DNA of 8,391 nucleotides from assembly GCA_030529305.1 (NCBI GenBank), contig JAUMXD010000064.1, positions 1-8,391 of the forward strand, read 5' to 3'. Numbering within the stretch: the first letter of the stretch is position 1; each line of letters begins with the position of its first letter. Below, piece after piece: positions 1 to 7,868 of the stretch. The notes under the pieces are model-generated. The model was not told the origin of the DNA, searched no databases, and saw only the letters and a list, made by a program, of their open reading frames with translations. The position numbers and the translations under genes are program-made. Source of the DNA: Allobrachymonas sp. Its GTDB lineage: Bacteria; Pseudomonadota; Gammaproteobacteria; Burkholderiales; Burkholderiaceae.

Positions 1-67
1 ACGGGGCGTTGCCGCCAAACAGGTAGGTGTTGGATCGGTAGGTGTCGTATACCGTAGATTCGCTCAT
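1..67 (-). CDS. sucA: 2-oxoglutarate dehydrogenase E1 component, N-terminal fragment
   Basis: The minus strand opens with ATG at base 67 and reads MSESTVYDTYRSNTYLFGGN followed by AP, then leaves the window. A short N-terminus ending in a Tyr-Leu-Phe-Gly-Gly-Asn-Ala-Pro motif is the hallmark of the E1 subunit of the 2-oxoglutarate dehydrogenase complex. In this family the motif begins the region that contacts the E2 subunit. The enzyme is a thiamine-diphosphate-dependent decarboxylase of the TCA cycle, acting in the cytoplasm. Only 22 codons of a gene that normally encodes about 950 residues are visible, so no catalytic residue can be checked. The Shine-Dalgarno sequence is weak: only a GAG about 6 bases upstream. 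In related bacteria sucB and lpd usually follow; here they would lie beyond the left edge. Confidence 0.85.
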   Translation of the reverse strand, partial: MSESTVYDTYRSNTYLFGGNAP

Positions 68-597
68 GGTGGGCTCGTAGTTTGCGCCGATACAGGCGCG
101 CAGACTGATGGACAGGCTCTTGCATTCGGGGGCTGGCTGGCAAATATCCCGACACCTGCCGCCCATAGATATACGGCAACAGTCGGGCGCAATGGTTAGA
201 CCGCTATCGTTAGGCGCAATTGCCAAAGCCATTGCGACAACCAACCCCGCTTGCCCGGCCAGCAGCGGCTGCACACGCCATGCATACGCCAGCCGCACCG
301 CACCGGGCAAATGCGACACATTGTGCCACTTTGTATCCAGCCCTAACCCCCATTTTTACTAGGGGAAATCGCCCAAACAGGCATGCCAGATGACGCTGCA
401 TGCCGCAGCGCCCGCTCGCCGATCCATGCGGCAGTTTTCAAGCGGCCTGCACGCCTCAGGCGTTTGCATCCAGCCCCGCGCAAAGCGCCAGCACGGATAA
501 TCGCCCCGGCAGCCTTGCTGCCAAGCCAGGACTGCGTGGCTTTTGCACCCTTGCAAGCTCCTCAATTGATGTATTCGCCTCATCCGCGCCGTTTCGC
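68..597. other. Divergent intergenic region between sucA and recG
   Basis: This 530-base stretch separates the divergent sucA and recG starts and should hold both promoters. Several small open frames cross it (for example 108-362 plus), but their translations are rich in Ser, Cys, His and Pro, lack a good ribosome binding site and resemble no protein I know. Visible structure: GGCGCAAT occurs twice as a direct repeat (186-193 and 213-220), with an inverted ATTGCG at 231-236. CGCTGC at 394-399 and GCAGCG at 405-410 form a 6-base hairpin. For sucA, a poor -10-like TATATC lies near 168-173 on the minus strand. For recG, TTGCAA (551-556) and TATTCG (572-577) are separated by only 15 bases. Neither promoter call is strong. 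Confidence 0.5.
186..236. repeat. Cluster of CGCAAT motifs upstream of sucA
   Basis: GGCGCAAT appears at 186-193 and again at 213-220, a 27-base period. An inverted ATTGCG at 231-236 can pair with CGCAAT at 215-220 across a 10-base spacer. Both direct copies also lie next to a GTTAG sequence. The cluster lies about 120-170 bases upstream of the sucA start, a plausible place for a regulator to bind. The motif is short and could be chance; no known regulator is recognised. Confidence 0.3.
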
Positions 598-2790
<2,193 letters not shown>

Positions 2791-2923
2791 GTGAAGACTA
2801 TTGCGGCGTGCCCACACTCCTGCTTGGCTGGAGCGTTCTACTCAAACGCTGGATTCAAGTAGCCATCCAATTGGCGATTGAGCTTGCCTGTTGAGGTTGC
2901 CGAGTGAAATGCCCCGCTCAAAC
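2791..2923. other. Convergent spacer between recG and fbpC with weak hairpins
   Basis: recG (plus) and fbpC (minus) converge on these 133 bases. AGCGTT at 2832-2837 and AACGCT at 2845-2850 form a perfect 6-base stem with a 7-base loop, but no T-run follows on either strand. A longer imperfect inverted repeat (2895-2905 with 2926-2936) starts in this spacer and ends inside the last codons of fbpC. Either could help end transcription from both sides, possibly with Rho, but no canonical intrinsic terminator is present. Confidence 0.4.
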
Positions 2924-2936
2924 CTACTCGGCCACC
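2895..2936 (-). repeat. Imperfect inverted repeat at the 3' end of fbpC
   Basis: GGTTGCCGAGT at 2895-2905 is the inverted copy of ACTCGGCCACC at 2926-2936, matching at 10 of 11 positions, with a 20-base spacer. The right arm covers the stop codon and last codons of fbpC. On the fbp transcript it would fold into a stem around the end of the reading frame. No U-tract follows, so it is not a standard intrinsic terminator. It may protect the 3' end of the message or do nothing. Confidence 0.35.
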
Positions 2937-3763
2937 GGCACCACCTTGCCGCAGCCCTCACTCTGGGCGCAGGCGTCTTTCAGGTGTTGACGCTGCACGC
3001 CATCGGCCGACATGACGAACACCTCGTCGGCCAAGGTGCGCGCTTCGTGCAGATTGTGCGTCACCAGCAAGGCGGTTTGCCCGGTGCGGTGCAAGATGCT
3101 GCGCATTTCGCTCAGCAGGTGCTCGCTGGTGGCGCTATCAAGGCTGGAGAAAGGCTCGTCCAGCAACAGCAGCTTGGGGCTGGGAGCCAACGCACGTGCC
3201 AGAGCAATGCGCTGCTGCTGCCCGCCCGATAGCTGGTGCGGGTAGCGATCGCCCAAATCGGCCAGGCCCACGAGCTGCAGCATCTGCGCCACGCGCTCGG
3301 CCCGCTGCGCACGCGGCAAGTGGTGCAGGCCAAAGGCCACGTTCTGCGCCGCGCTCAAGTGCGGGAACAGGGCATGATCCTGAAACACCATGCCCATGCG
3401 CCGCCGCTCGGGCGGCACGTGGATGCCAGGGGCCGACAGCAGCTCATCGCCCAAACGGATCTGCCCAGCCTGCACGGGCTCGAAGCCCGCCACAGCGCGC
3501 AGCACCGTGGTTTTGCCGCAACCCGAGGGCCCTAGCAAACAGGCCGTTTGCCCCGCTGGCACATGCAGCGAAAAGTTTTGGACGACTGTGTGCCGCGCAC
3601 CAGGTGCTTCGTAGGCCACGTGCAGCTGCTCAATGTGCAGGGCCACGGCTTGGGCAGATGGCGTGGCTGCTGCTGGCCCTTGGCTGCCAACTGCTACTGG
3701 GTTGCTCTGAGCAGTCATCGGCTGGCCGCCTGGTGTGGCGGGGTCAAAAGTGGGTGCATTCAT
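2924..3763 (-). CDS. fbpC: Iron(III) ABC transporter ATP-binding protein, short form
   Basis: This is the ATPase of a ferric-iron importer; it binds the cytoplasmic face of FbpB as a dimer. The 279-residue product has a full nucleotide-binding domain: Walker A GPSGCGKT at 78-85, Q-loop Gln128, signature LSGGQQQR at 178-185, Walker B LLLLDEP at 198-204, D-loop SSLD at 206-209 and switch His236. About 40 Ala/Pro/Gln-rich residues precede the domain. The protein ends about 40 residues after the H-loop, whereas family members such as Neisseria FbpC run to about 350 and carry a C-terminal regulatory domain; that domain is absent and I found no frameshift that restores it. The frame also opens at a TTG (3772) and has an internal ATG (3718). 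ATG at 3763 is chosen because AAGGG lies 10 bases upstream. It follows fbpB by 19 bases and is the last gene of the operon. Confidence 0.92.
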   Translation of the reverse strand: MNAPTFDPATPGGQPMTAQSNPVAVGSQGPAAATPSAQAVALHIEQLHVAYEAPGARHTVVQNFSLHVPAGQTACLLGPSGCGKTTVLRAVAGFEPVQAGQIRLGDELLSAPGIHVPPERRRMGMVFQDHALFPHLSAAQNVAFGLHHLPRAQRAERVAQMLQLVGLADLGDRYPHQLSGGQQQRIALARALAPSPKLLLLDEPFSSLDSATSEHLLSEMRSILHRTGQTALLVTHNLHEARTLADEVFVMSADGVQRQHLKDACAQSEGCGKVVPVAE

Positions 3764-3782
3764 CTCGTTCAAGCCCTTGCCT

Positions 3783-5510
3783 TCAACGTTCGGCCATCTG
3801 CTGACGCAGATTGCGCTCTTGCTGCGCAGCCAACCAAATCACCGGCACGATGCCCGCCAACACAATGGCCAAGGCGGCAATCGCGCCTTCTTCATAAGTG
3901 CCGCGCGCGGCTTCGGCATACAGCCAGGTAGACAGCGTTTCGAAATTGGGCGGGCGCAGCAACAAGGTGGCGGGCAATTCTTTCATCGCATCCACAAACA
4001 CCAGCATGGCGCTGCTGGCCAGCGCCGGGCGTAACAGCGGCAAATGCACGCGCCACAGCACGCCGCTGGGCCCCGCGCCCAGCAAGCGCGCCGCTTGCTC
4101 CAGCGCGGGCGGCTGGCGCAGCAGGCCCGATTGCACGCCGCTGGCCGCAATCGCCAAAAAGCGCAGACTGCAGCCCAGCAGCAACCACGCGCCCGCCATC
4201 ATCAACGGCAGGCCAGACAGGCCTAGCGCATCGGCCAGGCGCGCATCCAGCCACAGCGCGGGTGGCAGCAAGCCAATGGCCAGCACCGTGCCCGGTATGG
4301 CATAGCCCAGGCTGGCCAGGCGCACGGGCCAGCGCGTGGGCAGGGCCGATCGCATGCCCTGGCGCGACACCCAGGCCACCAGCAGGCCCGCCAGCACGGC
4401 GCACACTGTTGCCGCCAGCGCCAGCAACACGGTGTTGCGCAGGCTCACCAGCAAAGCAGGCGACAAGCCCCCTTCTTGCAGCACGCGCGCCAGCGCCTGC
4501 TGCACCAGATAAGCCGCAGGCGCCACAAAACCCAGCAGCACCGGCAGCGCCACCAGCAACAACAGCGCCCAGGCGGCGGGGCCGCGCAGGCGGCGGGGCT
4601 GCATCAGCTGCTGCCCGCGCACACTGGCAAAGCGCTGGCGCGCGCGGCCATGTTGCTCCAGCCCGATGAAGAGCAGCACCAAAAACAGCATGCTTATCGC
4701 GATTTGTGCGGCACCGGCCAAATCGGATCGCGTGACCCAGGTGGTGTAGATGCTCACGGTGAGCGTTTGCACGCCCAGAAATTCGGAAGCGCCAATGTCG
4801 TTGAGGGTTTCGAGCAAGGCCAGGCTCAGGCCCACGGCCAGGGCCGGGCGCGCCAACGGCAGCACCACGCGCCACACCACGCCCCAGGGGCCGTGGCCCA
4901 GCGAGCGGGCGGCCTCCAACAGGTGTTTGGATTGCGTCAAAAAAGCTGCTCGCGCCGACAGATACACATAGGGATACAGCACCAGGCCCAGCAGCACGAT
5001 GGCTCCGCTCAAGGAACGGATGTCGGGCAGCCGCCATTGCCGGGGCGATTCGTAGCCCAGCAGGGCGCGCAGCGCGGTTTGAATGGGGCCGATGGGGTGC
5101 AGCAAATCGGTATAGGCAAAGGCGATGATGTAGCTGGGCATGGCCAGCGGCAGCAGCAGCGCCCAGGCCAGCACCCGCCGCCCCGGGAAGCTGTAGGCCG
5201 TGACCGCCCAGGCGCAGCCCACGCCCAGCAGCAGGGCAATGCTGCCTACCCCCAGCAGCAGCCACAGGGTGTTGCGCGCGGCTTCGGGCAGCACGTGCTG
5301 CAAGAGATGCTGCCAGTGGCTGCTGGGGCCTTGTGCGGCCGTCCACGCCAGGGTGGCAATGGGCAGCAGCGCCAGCAATACCACGGCAGCGGCCGCCAAC
5401 AACCAAGCCGGGCCTGCATGGTGCAGGCCCGGCCAGAAGGTGCGCCACCGCGGCGGGGCCGTTACAGCACCCGCCTGGCGGCTGGCGGAAGGCGCGCGAT
5501 CAGCGGTCAA
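3783..5510 (-). CDS. fbpB: Iron(III) ABC transporter permease, fused two-domain form
   Basis: This is the inner-membrane channel of the ferric-iron importer, with both permease halves fused in one chain of 575 residues, as in the FbpB/AfuB/SfuB group. About 12 membrane segments are visible, the first at about 34-56 and the last at about 543-562. Each half has the cytoplasmic EAA loop that docks the ATPase: LEAARSLGHGPWGVVWRVVL from residue 198 and a matching loop from 470 containing QAARLLGAGPSGVLWRVHLP. The start is a TTG at 5510, the only candidate after an in-frame stop just upstream, with AAGG 6 bases ahead of it. The TTG lies inside fbpA, overlapping its last 11 bases, so translation is probably coupled. 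The first 30 residues are polar and cytoplasmic. fbpC begins 19 bases after its stop. Confidence 0.94.
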   Translation of the reverse strand: MTADRAPSASRQAGAVTAPPRWRTFWPGLHHAGPAWLLAAAAVVLLALLPIATLAWTAAQGPSSHWQHLLQHVLPEAARNTLWLLLGVGSIALLLGVGCAWAVTAYSFPGRRVLAWALLLPLAMPSYIIAFAYTDLLHPIGPIQTALRALLGYESPRQWRLPDIRSLSGAIVLLGLVLYPYVYLSARAAFLTQSKHLLEAARSLGHGPWGVVWRVVLPLARPALAVGLSLALLETLNDIGASEFLGVQTLTVSIYTTWVTRSDLAGAAQIAISMLFLVLLFIGLEQHGRARQRFASVRGQQLMQPRRLRGPAAWALLLLVALPVLLGFVAPAAYLVQQALARVLQEGGLSPALLVSLRNTVLLALAATVCAVLAGLLVAWVSRQGMRSALPTRWPVRLASLGYAIPGTVLAIGLLPPALWLDARLADALGLSGLPLMMAGAWLLLGCSLRFLAIAASGVQSGLLRQPPALEQAARLLGAGPSGVLWRVHLPLLRPALASSAMLVFVDAMKELPATLLLRPPNFETLSTWLYAEAARGTYEEGAIAALAIVLAGIVPVIWLAAQQERNLRQQMAER

Positions 5511-6555
5511 AGCCCACCTTGTCGATCAGCTCGCTGGCCTTTTTGCGGTTGCGGGCAATGTCCACCAGCGAAGTGGTGTCGGGCGTGATCTCGCCAATGC
5601 TTTGCTTGATGATGGGGTCAATCGCCACGCCTTTGCGCACGGGGTATTCGAAGTTGGACTGGGCGTACATCTGCTGCGCCTTGGGCGAAACGAGGAATTC
5701 CAGCAACTTCACGGCCTGCGCCTTGTGGGGCGCGTGTTTGGCCACGGCCGCGCCGCTGACGTTGACGTGCGTGCCCTGGCCGTTGGCAAATGTCGGGCGG
5801 ATGACCTGAATCGCATCGCCCCACTTGCGGTTGTCGCTGCCGGGTTCGGCGGTTTTCATGCGGCCCACGTAGTAGGAGTTGGCCACGCCGATGTCGCAGA
5901 TGCCGCCCAGAATGTCGCGCGCCACGTCGCGGTCGCCACCGGCGGCCTTGCGCGCCAGATTGTTTTTCACGCCGGTGAGCCAGGCTTCGGTCTTGGCTTC
6001 GCCGCTGTGCGTGAGCATGGCTGCCACCAGTGCGGTGTTGTAGGGGTGCTGGCCCGAGCGGATGCAGACCTTGCCCTTCCAGCGCGGATCGGCCAGGTCT
6101 TCGTAGCGCATCTTGGCCGGGAACTTCTGATCCTTGTCGGCGTACAGCACGCGCGCGCGCATCGACAGGGCAAACCATTGGTCGTCCGCACCACGCAGGT
6201 TGGCAGGGATGGCGGCCTTGACTGCATCGGACTTCACGGGCTGGGTGACGCCAGCCTGCACCAGGTCAAGCAGCGCGCCCATGTCCACGGTCATGAGCAC
6301 ATCGGCGGGCGAACGCTCGCCTTCGGCCTTGACGCGCTCAAGCAAACCGTCCTTGACGAACACGGTGTTGACCTTCACGCCGCTTTGCTCGGTGAACGAG
6401 TTCAGCAGCGGCTGGATCAGGCCCGGCTCGCGCGTGGTGTACAGCGTGACTTCTTCAGCAGCCAGCGCAGGCGCAGCGGCGCACAAGCCAGCGCTCAAAG
6501 CCAAGATTTTTGTTGCGCGGGCCAAGGCGCTACCTTTGAAAATGGAACGGCTCAC
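5500..6555 (-). CDS. fbpA: Periplasmic iron(III)-binding protein
   Basis: This is the periplasmic receptor that hands ferric iron to FbpB. The 351-residue precursor starts with a Sec signal peptide (Lys/Arg-containing n-region, hydrophobic core at about 16-30, likely cut near Ala-Leu-Ala-Ala at 30-33). The mature part fits the FutA/IdiA/cFbpA branch: CIRSGQHPYN at 164-173, KNNLARKAAGGDRD at 197-210 and ANSYYVGRM at 225-233. Tyr172 and the tandem Tyr228-Tyr229 match known iron ligands of that branch. The N-lobe ligand pair His-Tyr of cFbpA seems replaced by Glu-Pro in TTREPGL (40-46). Cys164 and Cys220 could form a disulfide. The frame opens at TTG 6561, but AGGAG then lies 1 base away; GTG at 6555 gives an ideal 7-base spacing and is preferred. 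First gene of the operon, with a Fur-like promoter upstream. Confidence 0.94.
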   Translation of the reverse strand: MSRSIFKGSALARATKILALSAGLCAAAPALAAEEVTLYTTREPGLIQPLLNSFTEQSGVKVNTVFVKDGLLERVKAEGERSPADVLMTVDMGALLDLVQAGVTQPVKSDAVKAAIPANLRGADDQWFALSMRARVLYADKDQKFPAKMRYEDLADPRWKGKVCIRSGQHPYNTALVAAMLTHSGEAKTEAWLTGVKNNLARKAAGGDRDVARDILGGICDIGVANSYYVGRMKTAEPGSDNRKWGDAIQVIRPTFANGQGTHVNVSGAAVAKHAPHKAQAVKLLEFLVSPKAQQMYAQSNFEYPVRKGVAIDPIIKQSIGEITPDTTSLVDIARNRKKASELIDKVGFDR

Positions 6556-6561
6556 GTTCAA

Positions 6562-6567
6562 ACTCCT
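6562..6567 (-). promoter_or_regulatory. Ribosome binding site that sets the fbpA start
   Basis: On the minus strand AGGAG (6563-6567) lies 7 bases before GTG 6555 and only 1 base before TTG 6561. This spacing decides for the GTG start. Confidence 0.75.
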
Positions 6568-6655
6568 GTTGAAAAAAGCAAAAAAGACAGCTGCCGCGCC
6601 CTACAGCCACAAAACCCTTGGCCGGGCCAGCGCAGACAGCTGGATGTCAGTCAAT

Positions 6656-6674
6656 GCGAACGATTATCATAAAT
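6656..6674 (-). promoter_or_regulatory. Fur box upstream of fbpA
   Basis: The minus strand reads ATTTATGATAATCGTTCGC, matching the classical 19-base Fur consensus GATAATGATAATCATTATC at 13 positions, including an unbroken core ATGATAATC. It overlaps the predicted -10 box of the fbpA promoter, where bound Fe(II)-Fur would block RNA polymerase. This fits the function of the operon. The local AT richness stands out from the surrounding GC-rich DNA. Confidence 0.75.
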
Positions 6675-6696
6675 GAGTTGCTGCCCTTCTCGTCAA
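6666..6696 (-). promoter_or_regulatory. Sigma70-like promoter of the fbpABC operon
   Basis: On the minus strand TTGACG (6691-6696) is a good -35 box and TATGAT (6666-6671) a good -10 box, separated by 19 bases, slightly longer than the ideal 17. Transcription would start near 6658-6660, giving a leader of about 100 bases before the GTG start. The Fur-like site overlaps the -10 box. Confidence 0.6.
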
Positions 6697-6725
6697 ACTC
6701 CCTGCCAGCAGAAAGGGCTTAAGCG

Positions 6726-6769
6726 CCAGCCGCTGTGTATCGGCTGGTTATCGGCTGGTTATCGGCTGG
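6726..6769. repeat. Three-copy 11-base tandem repeat with an inverted arm
   Basis: TATCGGCTGGT occurs head to tail at 6738-6748 and 6749-6759, and again without its last base at 6760-6769. Just before it, CCAGCCG at 6726-6732 is the exact reverse complement of CGGCTGG inside every copy (6741-6747, 6752-6758, 6763-6769). One left arm can therefore pair with any of three right arms, with loops of 8, 19 or 30 bases. It lies 30-73 bases upstream of the fbpA -35 box and after the 3' end of the rhomboid gene. Purpose unknown: possible slippage tract, transcript end structure or protein site. Confidence 0.8.
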
Positions 6770-6912
6770 AGCAATCTGGCTTGAACAGCCTCCCACTTCG
6801 GCAAGCTACAGCGATGCGCCCTAAGCGCTTGTCCGCATCACAAACGCGACAAAACAAATGGCACCGCGTGATGGTTTCAAGTGCGTCAAACAAATGCGCT
6901 CAACGCGCGTGC

Positions 6913-7722
6913 TCAAAGGTGCGTGACCAGCCACCATGACGCTGCCAGCAACACCAGGCTGACAATTGCCGCAGCCGCCACGCGCAGCCAACGTTTGGCC
7001 GCTGGCAAACGATCAGCCGCGTTGGGCACGATCAGGCCCAGCAAAGCCCCGGCCAGCAAGCCGCCCAGGTGCGCAGCCTGATCCAGGCCCGAGATGAAAA
7101 AGCCCATCGCTACGTTCACTGCAATCACCTGCAGCAAAGACTGCATCAGGTGTTTTTCTGCCGCGCTGTAGGCATGGCCGCGGGCAGCGTTTTGGGCGCG
7201 CCAGTGGCTCAGCACCAGGCTGCACGCCAGCGCGCCCGCCACGGCCATGATGGCGCCCGACGCGCCCACACTCACGATCTGCAAAAGGGGTCGCCCGGCA
7301 TTCACCGCCTGAAGCAGCCTGTACAGCTGCCAGCCAGCGCTGGCCATGCTTGCCAGCAAGCCGCCACCCAGATAGACCACGGCAAAGCCTGCCGGCCCCT
7401 TGCGCAGTGCCAGCAAAGGGCCGATCTGGAACAGAAAGTACATATTGAAAAACAGGTGCATGGCCCCGGCATGCAAAAACATGCTCGTGAACAGGCGCCA
7501 GGGCTGATCGTTCAGGGTGAGCAAAGCCCTGTTGCCGCCCCAGGCTTCCAAATCCACCGGTTTAGGGCTGAAGGCATGAACGCCGCTGAGCACATTCCAA
7601 AGCCAAATCCCCACATTGATGGCAATGCAAACCAGCGGCAACCACATCGGGTGGCCGGGCTGGCGCAGCACAGGCGGCATGCGCTCGGTGAATCTGTCAT
7701 CGCGTTGCGAGGGGTCGTACAT
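6913..7722 (-). CDS. Rhomboid family intramembrane serine protease
   Basis: Rhomboids cut transmembrane proteins within the inner membrane using a Ser-His dyad. The 269-residue product has the expected elements: WRLFTSMFLHAGAMHLFFN at 75-93 with His84, His89 and Asn93 (the GlpG His145/His150/Asn154 pattern), the nucleophile in GASG at 153-156 (Ser155), and the catalytic His218 in AAHLGG. About seven hydrophobic segments are visible, from residue 26 to a last helix at about 247-266, so an extra C-terminal helix follows the six-helix core. The chosen ATG at 7722 has GGAG 12 bases upstream, a loose spacing. The frame stays open to 7974, but the extension is unlike a rhomboid N-terminus and runs through the promoter region of the next gene. 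The substrate cannot be told from the sequence. Confidence 0.92.
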   Translation of the reverse strand: MYDPSQRDDRFTERMPPVLRQPGHPMWLPLVCIAINVGIWLWNVLSGVHAFSPKPVDLEAWGGNRALLTLNDQPWRLFTSMFLHAGAMHLFFNMYFLFQIGPLLALRKGPAGFAVVYLGGGLLASMASAGWQLYRLLQAVNAGRPLLQIVSVGASGAIMAVAGALACSLVLSHWRAQNAARGHAYSAAEKHLMQSLLQVIAVNVAMGFFISGLDQAAHLGGLLAGALLGLIVPNAADRLPAAKRWLRVAAAAIVSLVLLAASWWLVTHL

Positions 7723-7767
7723 GGTTGCCAACTGCTCCGTGAAAAATGTGCCATCAAACGAGGGCGC

Positions 7768-7776
7768 ATCGTAGCA
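7768..7776 (-). promoter_or_regulatory. Possible extended -10 promoter of the rhomboid gene
   Basis: The minus strand reads TGCTACGAT, an extended -10 element (TGn followed by TACGAT). It lies about 45 bases upstream of the ATG at 7722. No good -35 box lies 17-18 bases further up, which is tolerated with an extended -10. This promoter would support the 7722 start over the longer frame. Confidence 0.35.
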
Positions 7777-7819
7777 GGCCGCCCCGCTGCGCATCGGGTA
7801 CAAGCCGCAACAATATGGC

Positions 7820-7836
7820 GGCGACAGATGGTCGCC
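7820..7836. promoter_or_regulatory. Perfect palindrome in the rhomboid/tamA divergent region
   Basis: GGCGAC at 7820-7825 and GTCGCC at 7831-7836 form a perfect 6-base inverted repeat with a 5-base spacer. It overlaps the proposed -35 box of the tamA promoter (7832-7837), so a dimeric regulator binding here could block that promoter. No known operator is recognised, and a 6-base arm in GC-rich DNA can arise by chance. Confidence 0.35.
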
Positions 7837-7860
7837 AAGCTGGCAGCCTACTGGGATAAT
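7832..7860 (+). promoter_or_regulatory. Possible sigma70-like promoter of the tamA-like gene
   Basis: TCGCCA at 7832-7837 (four of six matches to TTGACA) and GATAAT at 7855-7860 (five of six matches to TATAAT) are separated by exactly 17 bases. Transcription would start near 7866-7868, at or just before the first in-frame ATG at 7869. Either the message is nearly leaderless or translation begins further in. Confidence 0.5.
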
Positions 7861-7868
7861 TCCGCCCA

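Noticed and set aside
108..362. 84-codon plus-strand frame upstream of recG
   Set aside because: No clear Shine-Dalgarno sequence, no family resemblance and a composition typical of chance frames.
400..597. N-terminal extension of recG to the ATG at 400
   Set aside because: The 66 extra residues are compositionally odd and have no counterpart in RecG. Homology begins after the ATG at 598.
2832..2850. Hairpin AGCGTT/AACGCT after recG as an intrinsic terminator
   Set aside because: The stem is only 6 bases and no T-run follows on either strand, so it does not meet the usual pattern.
3892..5448. Open frame of 518 codons on the minus strand, plus long plus-strand frames at 4476-5588 and 5200-6672
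   Set aside because: They are out-of-frame or antisense shadows of fbpB and fbpA, caused by high GC. Their translations are rich in Arg, Ala, Gln, His and Gly with no recognisable domain, while the fbp frames carry clear family motifs.
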